Shown: piece after piece, positions 12,601 to 23,887 of the stretch
Numbering within the stretch: the stretch's first letter is position 1
How the letters are laid out: the number at the start of each line of letters is the position of its first letter
NCBI RefSeq assembly: GCF_000182925.2
Contig: NC_026501.1
Location: forward strand, 9,155,917 to 9,219,916
Reading direction: 5' to 3'
Source: Neurospora crassa OR74A
Lineage: Eukaryota; Ascomycota; Sordariomycetes; Sordariales; Sordariaceae
Length of the DNA: 64,000 bases
Position numbers and translations under genes: made by a program
The notes under the pieces: model-generated
Seen by the model: the letters and a program-made list of their open reading frames with translations, nothing else
Told to the model about the DNA's origin: nothing
Database searches by the model: none

Positions 12601-15420
12601 AATACTACTATTAAAAATAGGTATTCTATTCTCCTTATTAGAAAAATAATTAACGTCCTCCGGAAGGTAAAATAGTTTAATAAGCTCAATATAATAATAG
12701 CCTTTAATCGGCTATAGATCGCCCCTGGGGATAAATAGAAGATTACCTTTATTATTAAATTCAGATTCTTTGAGTACTTTATTACAAATTTCGGTATAAC
12801 GGGCGCCCCCGCTTTCTTTTAATATTATATTAATTATATACTTTTTAACGTTTTTAATAAATATACTATTACTTACTTAAATAATATTCTTATTTATAGC
12901 GAAACGAAGGTAGAATATAAGCGCTACCTTAAGGATATTATTTCTCGCCTATATAAAGCCGGCCTTATTATAAATATTTGAAAATATAAATTCTATAAGT
13001 ATAAAATAAAATATTTAAACTTAATTATCTTTAGGGAAGGCCTCTATATAAACCCGGAGAAAGTAAACGCTATATTTAATTAAGGCGCCCCTAAAATGTT
13101 TAAAGATTTTTAGCGCTTTATTAAATTTATAAATTTTTACTGCTGCTTTATTAAAAGTTTTTCGAAAATTGTCCAACCCCTTACCGTACTTATATTAAAA
13201 GATAAATAGGCCTTACCCCTAACTCCAATAGCTATAACCGTATTTAAATAGCTTAAGGCCACTTTTACTTTAATATTAATATTTGCTTACTACAACCCTA
13301 ATTAGAAAATAGTCCTCGAAGTAAATATATTAAATTAGGCTTCTAAGGACGTACTATTTTAAATCGACGAAGAAGGGAAATAGTACCCTATTACCTTTTT
13401 CTCTTCTAAATATTCCCTAACCAAATATAATTATAAAATTTATAATAAAGAGTTATTTATTATTATTAAAACTTTCGAAGAATAGTACCCCGAATTTTAA
13501 AGTGTTAAGGAACTAGTAGAGGTTATTATAGACTATAAGAGTCTATAGTATTTTACTTCTATAAAATTCCTTAATTAATAGTAAGTTCGGTAGTCCGAAT
13601 TCTTTAATAACTTTCGCTTTAAAATTACTTACCGCCCCGGAGTATACGCCGTTATCCCTAATACGCTTTTACGCCTCTCCGGTAGCGCCCCGGCTAATAA
13701 ATGGAACGTAGGCGACAACCGTATTATTAATTATATATATACCCTCTTATTGGAAGAGAATTAGGCTATAGGATAAAGTTTAGGTAAGGACTTAAGTGGA
13801 CCGACGCTAATAAAACTCCTTATCTTTAATATTAAATCCCCTATTGATAATTATATTAATATAATCTATTTAGCTTCGCCGGAATTTCTAGTAGCCCTTA
13901 TAGCGCTCTAGGACCCCAGTTGTAACGTATTCCTAAAATAGTTCTAAAAAATTATTAGTGCTACTATAATTAATTATAAAGTAGCTTATAGTAAAATCCT
14001 AATTAAGGGTAGGACTTTTATTCCCCCTTACTCTAAAGCCTAATTATAAATTCTATAGCGTACCTATGCTTCTACTCTAAGGGGATACCCTAAGTAATTT
14101 AAAATTTATAACCTTATATAGCGGGTATATACGTAGCCGAACCTCTCCTAAAACGTTGCTACTTTTATTTAAAATTACTACCTCTATATACGAATAAAAA
14201 ATTCCCGCCTCTCACCTCCTAGTTTACTTGAATTAATACCGGTATTATTTTATAATTAATCTAATATTTCTATTAATTTTATTAGCCCCCTCCCGGTAAT
14301 AAAGGTAGGTAATTATATTTATACTTATATAATAGTTATTATTAATTATCTTACGAAGATACGCTATTATATTAGCGTATATAGCCTATCGGTTAAAATA
14401 ACCGCCGCAACCTTCCTACGCGAAATTTACTACTTTTATAGTATATCCGACTCTATTATTTTTAACCGGGGTACCTAATTCGTCGCCGCTTTCTAATAGG
14501 AATTCTACCGTTTATTAGGCATTTAATAGAAGCTTTCCTCTTCCGCTTACTTTAAAATTAATAATTAAATGGAAATTATTAATACTTACATTAAATAGTA
14601 CCTCTATACTTTCTACTCCTATTATTAAGATAATTAATTATAGTAGTTACCTTTAATAAAGTTCGCGGTTAATAATTATATTTCTAAAACTACTAGCCTC
14701 TCCCTATTTTTTACTAATTATAAATAGTACCTTAGAATAAATACCGAACTATTATACTATAGGGCCGGCCTAATATTATTAATATAGTACTAAGAATTGT
14801 TAGATACGTATAATATTAAGGAGTAGGTAGATAGAATTATTATTAGGGCCCGGTTATTTATAGAAGAGGTTTAAAAATGTTACTAATATTATACTAATAC
14901 GTATAAGTTGGATATATTTAAATATAAGGTAGGTAATAAAGTTTAGGTTAATATAAGGTATTAGAATTAGGGTAGGCCTGTCGCTAAGTTCTCTAATAAG
15001 TAGGCGGGCCTTTTTACTATTAAAAAGGTATACCTCCGAATTATCGCTATTATTATAGATACTTCGTATAAGGTTTTCCTAATTTTCTACATTTCCCTCG
15101 TCCGCCCCTACTAGGAGGGCCTCCTAAATTAGAATATATTTAATAAAGCTTTAAACTAGCGAGCCCGCGGCGCCGTCGCCTTTCTTACTAACTTTAGGGA
15201 AGAGGAATAGTATTTTAAATGTATTATAAATTCTTATTAAGATAAGGATAGTAATTTAAAATATAGGATTAAGTAGCTAAAACTATACCGTCTTAATTAG
15301 CATCTAATTAAAGACTTCTAAACGAATATTAATAATATTAAAGACTTCTATTATTAAAACCTAAAGAAGTCCGGCCCCTAACTATAGTAGGATAGAAATA
15401 AAACGCTAGAAGAACCTTAA
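9628..15420 (+). pseudogene. Degenerate gag-pol of the Gypsy element (PR-RT-RH-IN-chromodomain)
   Basis: No long open frame remains, but domains can be read with stops at expected RIP sites. A protease-like active site (IIDSSYS) lies near 11425. Reverse transcriptase starts near 12430 (EEFRIIRKYLNNYF, then KLNGGVRIYINY), and its catalytic box reads YLNNILIYS at 12871-12900, with both aspartates of the usual YLDD changed to Asn. RNase H follows at about 13270-13560 (DYKSLQYF-like). Integrase core lies at about 14230-14760, including SISDSIIFNRGT near 14450. A chromodomain-like end (YFKCIINSY, then NLKYRIK) is at about 15210-15350; such domains steer chromovirus integration to marked chromatin. 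The gag part, 9628-11400, is too decayed to name confidently. Confidence 0.85.
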
Positions 15421-15649
15421 AATAATACTATTCGTTAAAGGAGCCCCCGGCTATACAATTAAAACTGTCTTACCCCTAACTTAAGAAACCCTACAATTTT
15501 CTCTTATAGTTACTCTTAATAATTTTCTTTTTTTTATAGACTTTATATTTTTTACAAGGAAATAATATTATTTTTAATATATTTAATAACAAATCGCTAT
15601 AGCTTTACCGCCTTTCTATTACTATTATTAAAGTACTTCAATATAACTA

Positions 15650-16420
15650 CCCTAATTAATTTCTATAATTAAAACCCTAAAACCCAAATTCCTATTTCTA
15701 TAATACTACTACTTCGGAACTAATATAGTAAAATACTATAAATAGAACAGGACCGCCAAATTTCAAACCCAAATAGAATAATTAAATATAGTCTAACTAA
15801 TAAATTCTTCTATATTTTCGGGGGTAGGGTCCTTAATAGTAGAAGTTACATAAGAAACCTCCGCTTCAATACTAGAACAAAATTAGAATTTAACTATAGA
15901 CTATTAAATAAAACTAATATTACCCTCTAATAAGCAAAGCTTTATATCTTTAGCCCAAATATAACGTTCTTTCGTAAGTATATTATAGGCGGAGCGCAGG
16001 CCGCCGGTAATTGCTAATATATTACAGCGCAAATTAATAATAATTTATACTTCGGTATACTAATATATTATTAGTATCTTAGTATTATAACCCTAGTAAT
16101 ACTCTACTAGTACTCCCTCTATTATTTATAATTTTCTTAATTGCTTTTTTAACGCTAATTAAACTATAATTACTATAAATATCCTCCTCAATAATAGTAA
16201 AGTTCTTAAACAACTTCTTCGTTTTAGTAGCAATAACTATACGAATCGCCTTATTCTAAATAAATTCACTATCCTCCTTCTCTTAGAAGGAAGCGGCCTA
16301 AGTAATTAAAGAAGTAGCGTTAGAATAATTACTAATTATTAATATAATAGCCTTATTTCGTTAGCAATATACTAAAACCAAAATATAATAAAATAATTTA
16401 TAGGGTTATAATTATCTTTA
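15650..16420 (-). pseudogene. Antisense coding-like tract of unknown identity inside the Gypsy element
   Basis: Downstream of the chromodomain the minus strand contains protein-like reading. From about 16420 to 16090 one frame reads through blocks such as FQEKEDSEFIQNKAIRI-like and SLISVKKAIKKIINNRG. From about 16130 to 15680 another frame reads AITGGLRSAYNILTKERYIW and SIEAEVSYVTSTIKDPTPEN. Interruptions are mostly TAA/TAG where CAA, CAG or TGG would fit. A former intron or an indel could join the two frames. I do not recognise the family. Additional antisense frames between integrase and the right LTR are known in some Gypsy elements, but decayed AT-rich DNA gives long pseudo-frames easily, so this is tentative. 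Confidence 0.4.
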
Positions 16421-17067
16421 AGGACGCAATAGCAATAGTACTTCTTCTTCTTACTAAGGGGAAGAAGGTACTAAATCTTTAACGGTTCAATACTATTAAT
16501 CTCAATATTAAGATTATAATAATACAAGTAAAGTATATAACCTAAATTAAGTACGAGAGTTACTAAGGTAGCCTCTTAGGTAGTAATATAACCTTTAATT
16601 ATTTTAGTAGTATAATATACGACTTTTTTTTTAAAGGTTCTAACTCTATCTATAGTAACGGCGTAGGAATAATACTTCTTTAAGAATAAAGCGAGGGGGT
16701 TTCAGTAACAATACGCTAGTAAAAGAGGAAGTAATAGAGTATAGTTATTATTAGAGTAAAGAAGGAGCGAGGGAGAGGAAGAGGAAGGAGGGGGATAGAA
16801 GGAAGAGGAGGGAAGTAAGAAGTATATACAATACATAGGCCCCGTACTGCTAAGAACGGATTAGGACTAGCGTATTACCGTTTTAAGGGCGTTCTACTAC
16901 TATAGCTACTATTAGGGGCAATAAATCCCGGTAGGCAGCGTACAGACCTAAATACGCCTTAACGCCCTACAATTACAATACCGCTATATTAGCGAAGGAA
17001 TATAAGGCCCCTAAAGGCTTATTTTATTTGTAATTGAGGTTAATTGCGTTTTAAGGGCCCGGGTACT

Positions 17068-17260
17068 ATTACGGTACTATATAATAATAATTTAGCACCC
17101 TTAATATTCCAATACCGAAGCCTAGCCGTCCTATTAATTATACCTCCACTTGGCTCATGTACATAGCCTGAGAGTAGAATTTTCGCTACTCTCTTCTAAT
17201 CTTCTTCTCTTCGTACAATATTACGTCTTTTCCAAGTCCCCTTGGGTCAGCATCGTAATA
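17068..17260 (+). repeat. Right LTR of the Gypsy element
   Basis: Direct repeat of 9434-9627. It starts TATTACGG, where the left copy has TGTCACGG, and ends TCGTAATA against TTGTAACA. It is followed by GTATT, the right copy of the target duplication. Its first half carries more T at C positions, while its second half is closer to the presumed original than the left LTR is. Confidence 0.93.
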
Positions 17261-17989
17261 GTATTTATTAAGCTATAAATTTAAATTGTTCAATTACCCC
17301 CTAGAATATAGCCTTCTTAAAATTCTAGTACCTTAAGTATATAATTATATAAAGATTGGTAATTATTGTTAAAAATATAGTTTAAATATTTAATATATTA
17401 ATTGATATTAGTGTTATCCGTATAGTCTTAGCGACCTATATTAATAATTGAGGGGATTTATAGAATCCCTTATATTAATTATAATAATACTCCAAATTGG
17501 ATATAAAGTAAATATATTAATTTAATTCGTTCTAGTAATTAGAATAATAATTTTTTTATATACATACAACATCTTTTTAGTATTAAAGTTTCAATATAAA
17601 AAAAAGTCAAAAAAGACAATAAAAATTAAATTTAGAGTTAAGCCCACTTCCCGCTCCTTCCTGTCTATAGGAATTTTATTTATTCGAATAAACAATTAGT
17701 AAATTACTATAATATAGCGTATTTATTAATCTAAGTATAAAGCAACTAAATATAAAATTAAGTCAATTAAATTAGCGTTAAAGGAATCCTCCTCCTTTTA
17801 TAATTATAATATAAGCAAATCCTCCTCCTCCTTCCCCCCCTCATCTTAAATACCTAATTTATCCTTCAATACATCGAAGTACGCTTACTTCATTCTATTT
17901 AAAATAATTACAAAATAATATAAATCAATTTTAGAATCCTTCTACTCGCGCAAAGTATAAATACTAATAATTAGATAGATTTTATACTC

Positions 17990-18760
17990 CTAATCTCTTG
18001 CGAAGATCTTTACTACCTTAGTGAAGTATAAGTATAATTCAACGACGGACGTAGGCGCAAAATTATTAATACCTTTAGTAATTAAAATATTCGCTAAATA
18101 CTTAAAGCTATTAATAATAGCTTCACTATTACTCCTCTTCCTTTTTTTCTTAGGATCTAAAGACGAAGCAGCCCTCCTCTTACTATTACGCATATAAACC
18201 GGTATTGCAAATTCCTTATCGACATCCTTATTAAAAGATTTGTATAGTGCGGCTATAGGGGGACGCTCCTTACGACCGAATAGAGCGCCCAATATTTATA
18301 CCTTACCCTTACTAATACCCTAATCGTTAACAAAGGCTTCCTCCATCAATTCTCTATAGGGTAACCCCTTACTACGGAACTACGTACAATCCTTATAACT
18401 CTATAATACTATTATAAATTATTAACTAAACTAGGAATAGGAGTAACGTTAACTAACTTTAATAAAGGCATCCTAAATAGAATCCTCTATAATATATACA
18501 CTATTCTTATACCCAAAACTAGACTATCCTACTATACTAGCGAACTACTACCAACTACGCTACTTACACTTAAAGTAATTTACCTTATTACGTATTTATA
18601 TAAAATCGAACTTAATACTATACTTATTGCAAAGAGCTTTAATAATCGAATTATATACTACCTCCTTATAACCGCCTTAATTAGTTAGACTATCATCGAC
18701 TATACCGCCTAATATAGTAAATACTATTACTTCCTAGGTATCGGTCTATTACTATAACCT
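17990..18760 (-). pseudogene. MYB/SANT-like DNA-binding protein of the Harbinger element, RIP-degraded
   Basis: A minus-strand frame, broken only by TAA/TAG at former CAA or TGG codons, reads as a fungal MYB/SANT-like domain. It has a helix beginning at a lost Trp (near 18754; TDTQEVIVFTILGG-like), then GGYKEVVYNSIIKAL, IRNKVNYFKCKQRSWQQF-like and SSFGYKNSVYIIED, followed by FRSKGLPYRELMEEAFVND near 18340. The last 100 codons (18292-17990) are still open and contain a basic stretch KKKRKRS, a likely nuclear signal. In PIF/Harbinger transposons the second protein is a MYB/SANT-type factor that helps bring the transposase to the DNA and into the nucleus, so this is assigned to the same element. 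Its convergent orientation to the transposase fits. Confidence 0.8.
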
Positions 18761-18801
18761 CTTCTTTTTCTTAATAATTATAATTACTTAATTAATAATT
18801 T

Positions 18802-18895
18802 AATTAGCCGTCTAATTAGCAATATATTAGCTAGCGGACTAGCTAGCGGACTAATTGGCGGTCTAACTAACCGTCTAACTAGCCATCTAACTAGA
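18802..18895. repeat. Degenerate 11-12 bp tandem repeats inside the right arm of the Harbinger element
   Basis: A run of short units of the type CTAACTAGCCGT / CTAGCGGACTAG repeats about eight times, with point differences mostly of the RIP type. It lies just upstream of the MYB/SANT-like gene on its own strand, so it could have been a promoter-proximal array or a transposase-binding array. Confidence 0.7.
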
Positions 18896-19184
18896 CTATT
18901 ATATAAATAGAGGGGTACGCTAGCCGGTATTGCTAGCTATATTAGGTATAATAATGGGTATAAATAAAGGGAGTGTACAATCTATTATTATATTAATTTA
19001 TAGACCTATAAATGTAAAATTTTAGAAAATGGGGATTTTGGTGCGCCAAACGGGACTCTGAAATGCTGTTCTGAAGAGGAACAGGGTGGAGCTCAAAAGC
19101 TCGGCATTTACCGCCAAAATCCGGTTCAGGAGGGTCTGTGCTGTTCCTCTGAAAACCACTTCAGAGAATCCATTTCAGAGCCCA

Positions 19185-19208
19185 ATTTCAGAATAGCCAA
19201 ACACGCCC
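19185..19208 (-). repeat. Right terminal inverted repeat of the Harbinger element (24 bp)
   Basis: Perfect reverse complement of 7741-7764, followed by the TTA target-site copy at 19209-19211. The roughly 190 bp inside this end show almost no RIP-like base bias. Confidence 0.95.
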
Positions 19209-19211
19209 TTA

Positions 19212-19967
19212 GTGGCTGGGCGGCTCCATGTTGTACATGTCGCCCAATCAGACAAGTCCGGGGTATTTACATGTCTCTACTCTCACCTGCCATTGAGGTT
19301 TCCCTTACCCGACATTGTGCCACTGCCGCACCCACACTCACACACATCCTAAGCGGGCACTGGCAGAGTCCCGCGGAAGCAACACGTCCGGTCTTGGGTC
19401 TTTCCACTTCTGTGGCCGTTAGGTGTGTTTCGAAATGGGAAAGAAGAGGGACTGCATTGGATGCCCGTCGGGCGGTGGAGGTTGTCTAATGATAATGCGC
19501 TGCACTGTACGACTGTGTGATGGGCGCAGTTCCACTAACAATCATTCCCCCGTAAAAGCCGTGATAGTGTCTCACATGCGCACAAGGTGCCTACCCTATT
19601 CGTCCAATGTCCATTTTTACCCCAACATGGCCCCTGGACCTGAAGGAAAAGCAAACTGAACCCCCCCCCCCCCCCCCATGTCTCCAATTCCATTTCCGTC
19701 GCCATCTCCAACTTTCACGCGTCACGCCAACTCATCAATTTACCTTTTTCGCGGTCGCGCCGTTTCACCAGCCACAACCCAACCTGTCAATTCTTTTTTT
19801 TTTCTTTTTTTTTTTTTTTTCTTTCTCCCTACCGACTGGTGCCCTGCTTCCATTTGGTACAAAAAACCAATTCAATCCTCCCTCCTACAATCACTAACCA
19901 GCTCCTTCTCCCGAGCCCTTCATAGGCTCCAGCATGGACCATCAAATCTTCCCAAACCATCATCACC
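19212..19967. other. Upstream region of the telomerase gene
   Basis: This 756-bp stretch separates the transposon end from the TERT start codon. It has normal base composition. It contains a run of 17 C at 19661-19677 and a T-rich run at about 19794-19820, and it ends with a good start context (ATCACCATG). No separate gene was seen. It presumably holds the TERT promoter and 5' leader. Confidence 0.6.
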
Positions 19968-22900
19968 ATGTCGGCCAAGAGAAAGAGCGTCAGCTTCCTT
20001 GAGCTGGACTCAACCGGTACCACTACTTGGGGATCCAAGGAACGGCCCGAGCCACCCAAAAAGCGCCCAAAACAACAACAAGGCAAAGAAACAGTCACCA
20101 ACCCCATCACCCACACCCTCCTCTCCATCTACTATCCCCAAACCCTCACTCTCCGCCAATACGCACTGTCCAAACTTCCCAAAACATCCAGAATTCGCCG
20201 GAAGAAGATCGCCGCACTCGGCCTGTCTTCCTCTCCCCCTTCTCCTTCCCCTGCCCCTGCCCCAGCCTCGGAGAAACCCTCCGCTGCCCAAGCACTTGAG
20301 CAAGCCCTAGGTACCCTCCTCGACACAACTCTGGTCTGCTCTCACGACCCTCCATCAGACATCACTTCCAAGAAAGAAAAGTCTGATTACCGCTGGGAAC
20401 AATGGGTCGGCTTCTCCCAAGGCGGAGGAGGAACCAAAGGTGATGAGTCCCATGTGACCCTGACTGATGGGTTAAAGGGGGCCATGTACTCGCAGTCCGA
20501 CATTGTCGACTTTGTCATCTGGCTGTTATTCTCCCGTGGTTCCCGCTCAGCATCTTTCCGAGAAAAGACAAAAACCGGGAACGGATGGCCTGGGCCGAGA
20601 CATTTACTCTGTGATGGTTTCCGGAAGGGAGTCCCTCCGCAGGGTCGATCTGGGGACATGGCAACAACCGCCGGTCATCAGCATCAGATACCCGGTGTGT
20701 ATGCGGTTCATCAGAATAACTGTGTCAAAGTGCTAAAGGAAGCGCCTTGGCCGCAGTTCTTGATGTTACTGGGGAAAGAAGGGGAGAGGATCATGTTGGA
20801 TCTGTTGCTGGATTGTGCCGTGTTTGTAGGTGTGAAGGAGGGAAAGGGGAATTTGGTTCAAATGAGCGGTATTCCTGTTTCGGAACTGCAGTCGCGGCGG
20901 TCGTTGGCAACGGACTTTGCTGCCAGGAAAGACTTGAAGGGCACTGGTGGGGCCGGCGGTGAGAACCAGGAACTGAGTCCTTCGGAAATCACCTTTGCCA
21001 GAAACAGAATGTTGTACGCCAGAGCGGCGTTGAATGCAAAGGGGTTGGTTCACTTTGGACTGAGGCATATTCGTAGGTTCAGCGTCCATCGTAGACTTGA
21101 GGACACGCAAGCTGACTCTCGTAGACGTTTTGAACCGTTTTCCATGCCAAAAGCCAGCTGAAGGAGAAGAGGCAAGTAAACCGGATGAGAGCACAACACA
21201 TGTGATGATGTACATCTTTCCTCGCCAGTTCGGGCTTCACAATGTCTTCACTTCGGCGGTAGATCGTCAGCAGACTGCGCAAAAGTTCCAAGACTACACT
21301 CTTCGCGAAGATGAGATAGCAAAAAAGTTCCCTAAACCGGCCGAGGAGGAGCGGCCCAAGATCAAGATACCCAAGAGACTCAGAGGTAACACGCAAGAGT
21401 TGGTTCGTAAGTTGCAAGTGTTGCATAAGCGATGTTCGTATGCTGAGATGCTGCAGTATTATTGTCCTGTGAGTTCTCTTGGTCCTCTGAGTTGAGTAAA
21501 GCAATGCTAACTCAAACAGCTTCCAAAACAACTAGAACCAGAGCAAAAGTCACAGTCAAGTCAACTCAGAATTTCAGCCCGCCCCTCAAAGTCATCCCAA
21601 AAGAACCGCAGGAATCTTCGTCCACCTTCTACCGCTGCCGTCATCTCGAATTCTGATTCCCAGTCTTACTCTCTTCTGGACCTAGCTACCCCTATTTCGA
21701 GCATATCAGCCTTTTGCCAAGCTGTTCTATCGAAAATAATCCCCAACGACTTCTGGGGCTCGTCAGACTCAGAAGAGGGACATCCCCAAGAACACAACAA
21801 GTCGGTCTTCCTCAAACAAATCGACAACTTTATCCGCCTCCGCCGCTTCGAATCCATGACCCTTCACAACCTCGTGCAAGGAATGAAACTCTCTTCCATT
21901 TCCTGGTTGGCATCTGCAGCTTTATCCTCGCACAAGTGCTCCCAGCCCGAGCTCAACAAACGAAAAGAAATCTACCTCGAGTTTCTCTATTACACCTTTG
22001 ACTCGCTCTTGATTCCGCTGATCCGGTCCAACTTTTATGTTACGGAAAGTTCGGCACATCGGTACAGATTGTTTTTCTTCCGACATGATGTCTGGCTGTC
22101 TGTCACCAAGCCGGCCCTCGCTTGTCTGAAAGTGAAAATGTTTGAGGAGGTCAAGGGCGCGGAAGCGGTGAAGATGCTGGAGGGGAGGAAGTTGGGGTTT
22201 TCCCAGGTGAGGTTGTTGCCGAAGGGAGTGGGAAGTAATCTAAGGCCGATCATGAATCTGAGGAGGAGGGTTTTGGTCAGGGGACTCGGGAGTAAAGGCA
22301 TTTGGGGAAAGCAAAAGCAGATGCTCGGGCCAAGTATCAACTCAGTACTAGGACCGGTGAATTCCATGTTGAAGTTTGAAAAGAGGGAACGGCCGGGACG
22401 GTTGGGAGGTGGAATGTTTGCTGTGGGGGATATTTATCAGAGGGTGAAGGAGTTTCGAGCTCGGGTGATGAGCGAGGTTTCGAAGAAAAAGGGCAAGAAA
22501 AAGTTTTATTTTGTCAAGGTGGACGTGCAAGCGGCCTTCGACACCATTCCACAAGCGGCAATGGTCGAGTTACTGGGAAAAATCCCGGGACATGGGGTGT
22601 ACAAGGAGTCAAAACACGTCGAGGTCAGTCTTCCGTTGGATTACGAACATAACCCAGCAAACAACGACGACACCAACATCGACAACCCGAAATATAAGCT
22701 AAAACCAACCAAACGCTGGCACTCAACCACCACGTCCTTTCCCTCGATCACTACTACAACAACAACAACCTCAACCACTTCCGCATCAATATCCATCCTC
22801 CCCCAACAACAAGACTCAGTGGCAACAACCAAAAAGAACACCCTCTTCATCCCCTCCCACTCTTCCACCAAACTACACACCTCTTCCGCCCTCTTATCCC

Positions 22901-23794
22901 TCGCCAAAGAACACATCACCCAAAACCTCGTCAAGATCGGGAAGAAGTACTACCGACAAAAGACGGGGATACCCCAGGGTTCCGTGCTCTCCAGCACGTT
23001 ATGCAACTACTTTTACGCTGATCTTGAACGCTCTCAAGGGTTGGCTTTCCTGGGTTTAGGGACTGAAGACGATGACGAGGGAAGGGGGATAAGTCGCGAC
23101 GGAAATACCTTATTAATGCGTCTAATCGACGACTTCCTCCTCATCACCACGTCGCGGTCCAAAGCGCGGCGGTTTGTGGAGGTGATGCATCGTGGGTTTG
23201 CAGAGTATGGCGTGACTGTTTCAGCGAATAAGAGTTTGGTTAACTTTGATGTTTGTGTTGGTGGTACTCGAGTGTTAAAGTTGAGGAGGGGAAGGAAGAC
23301 GAAGTTTCCGTATTGTGGGTTGATGATTGATACGAGGACGTTGGAGATTTGTAAGTCTGGTACTGGGATTGGTACTGGTGGGGTGGAGGATAATAAAAAG
23401 GATACAGTGGTATTCAATGGGATTACGGTTGAGTACTCGAGGAATCAGGGACGGAATTTCAGGAGGAAGGTGTTGAGTGAGTTTTTTTTTTTTTTGTCTT
23501 CTTTTTCTTTTTCCCCTTGTCTTGTCTCTCCCCCCCTTCTTCTCCCCATTTAAGCAGTATCGTGGCTCACGTGGGAGCACAAACAGCTAACAGCAGCCAA
23601 AAAAAAAAAGACGCCTTCAAAATCCAATCCCACCTCCTCTTCTTCGACACCACGCACAACTCCTTCCGCACCACCCTCCGCAACTTGTACTCGGCCTTTC
23701 TCGAAACAGCCATCAAGATGTGGGCGCACGCTCGCTGTCTTTCCTTCACCCAAAGAAAACCAGGTACTGCTTTGGTTATAGGTAAGTCTCTCTC

Positions 23795-23887
<93 letters not shown>

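Larger units (their letters stand above)
9434..17260 (+). mobile_element. Ty3/Gypsy chromovirus-type LTR retrotransposon, RIP-inactivated, nested in the Harbinger element
   Basis: Two direct repeats of about 194 bp (9434-9627 and 17068-17260) bound 7.8 kb of AT-rich DNA. The left copy starts TGTCACGG and ends TTGTAACA. Flanking pentamers are ATATT on the left and GTATT on the right, a 5-bp target duplication differing by one G/A transition. The plus strand carries relics of protease, reverse transcriptase, RNase H, integrase and a terminal chromodomain in Ty3/Gypsy order. The copy sits between the two Harbinger genes, so it inserted later. An extra antisense coding-like tract lies between the chromodomain and the right LTR. 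Stops are distributed through every domain. Confidence 0.93.
7741..19208. mobile_element. RIP-mutated PIF/Harbinger DNA transposon with a nested Gypsy element
   Basis: The element begins GGGCGTGTTTGGCTATTCTG and ends with the exact reverse complement. The first 24 bases are identical at both ends and weaker, TCTGAA-rich similarity continues inward. TTA flanks it on both sides (7738-7740 and 19209-19211). A TTA duplication and a GGGC.TGTTTGG terminus are hallmarks of the PIF/Harbinger superfamily, including Tourist-type elements. Inside are a decayed DDE transposase on + (about 8380-9230) and a decayed MYB/SANT-like gene on - (about 17990-18760), the two-gene layout of autonomous Harbinger elements. 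Without the nested retrotransposon it would be about 3.6 kb. The interior is AT-rich with stops at former CAA, CAG and TGG codons, consistent with RIP, while the outermost 100-200 bp keep normal composition. It is certainly inactive now. Confidence 0.9.

Noticed and set aside
7741-19208. Region as a centromere or as assembly filler
   Set aside because: Clear TIRs, target duplications, LTRs and ordered protein relics explain it as nested transposons damaged by RIP.
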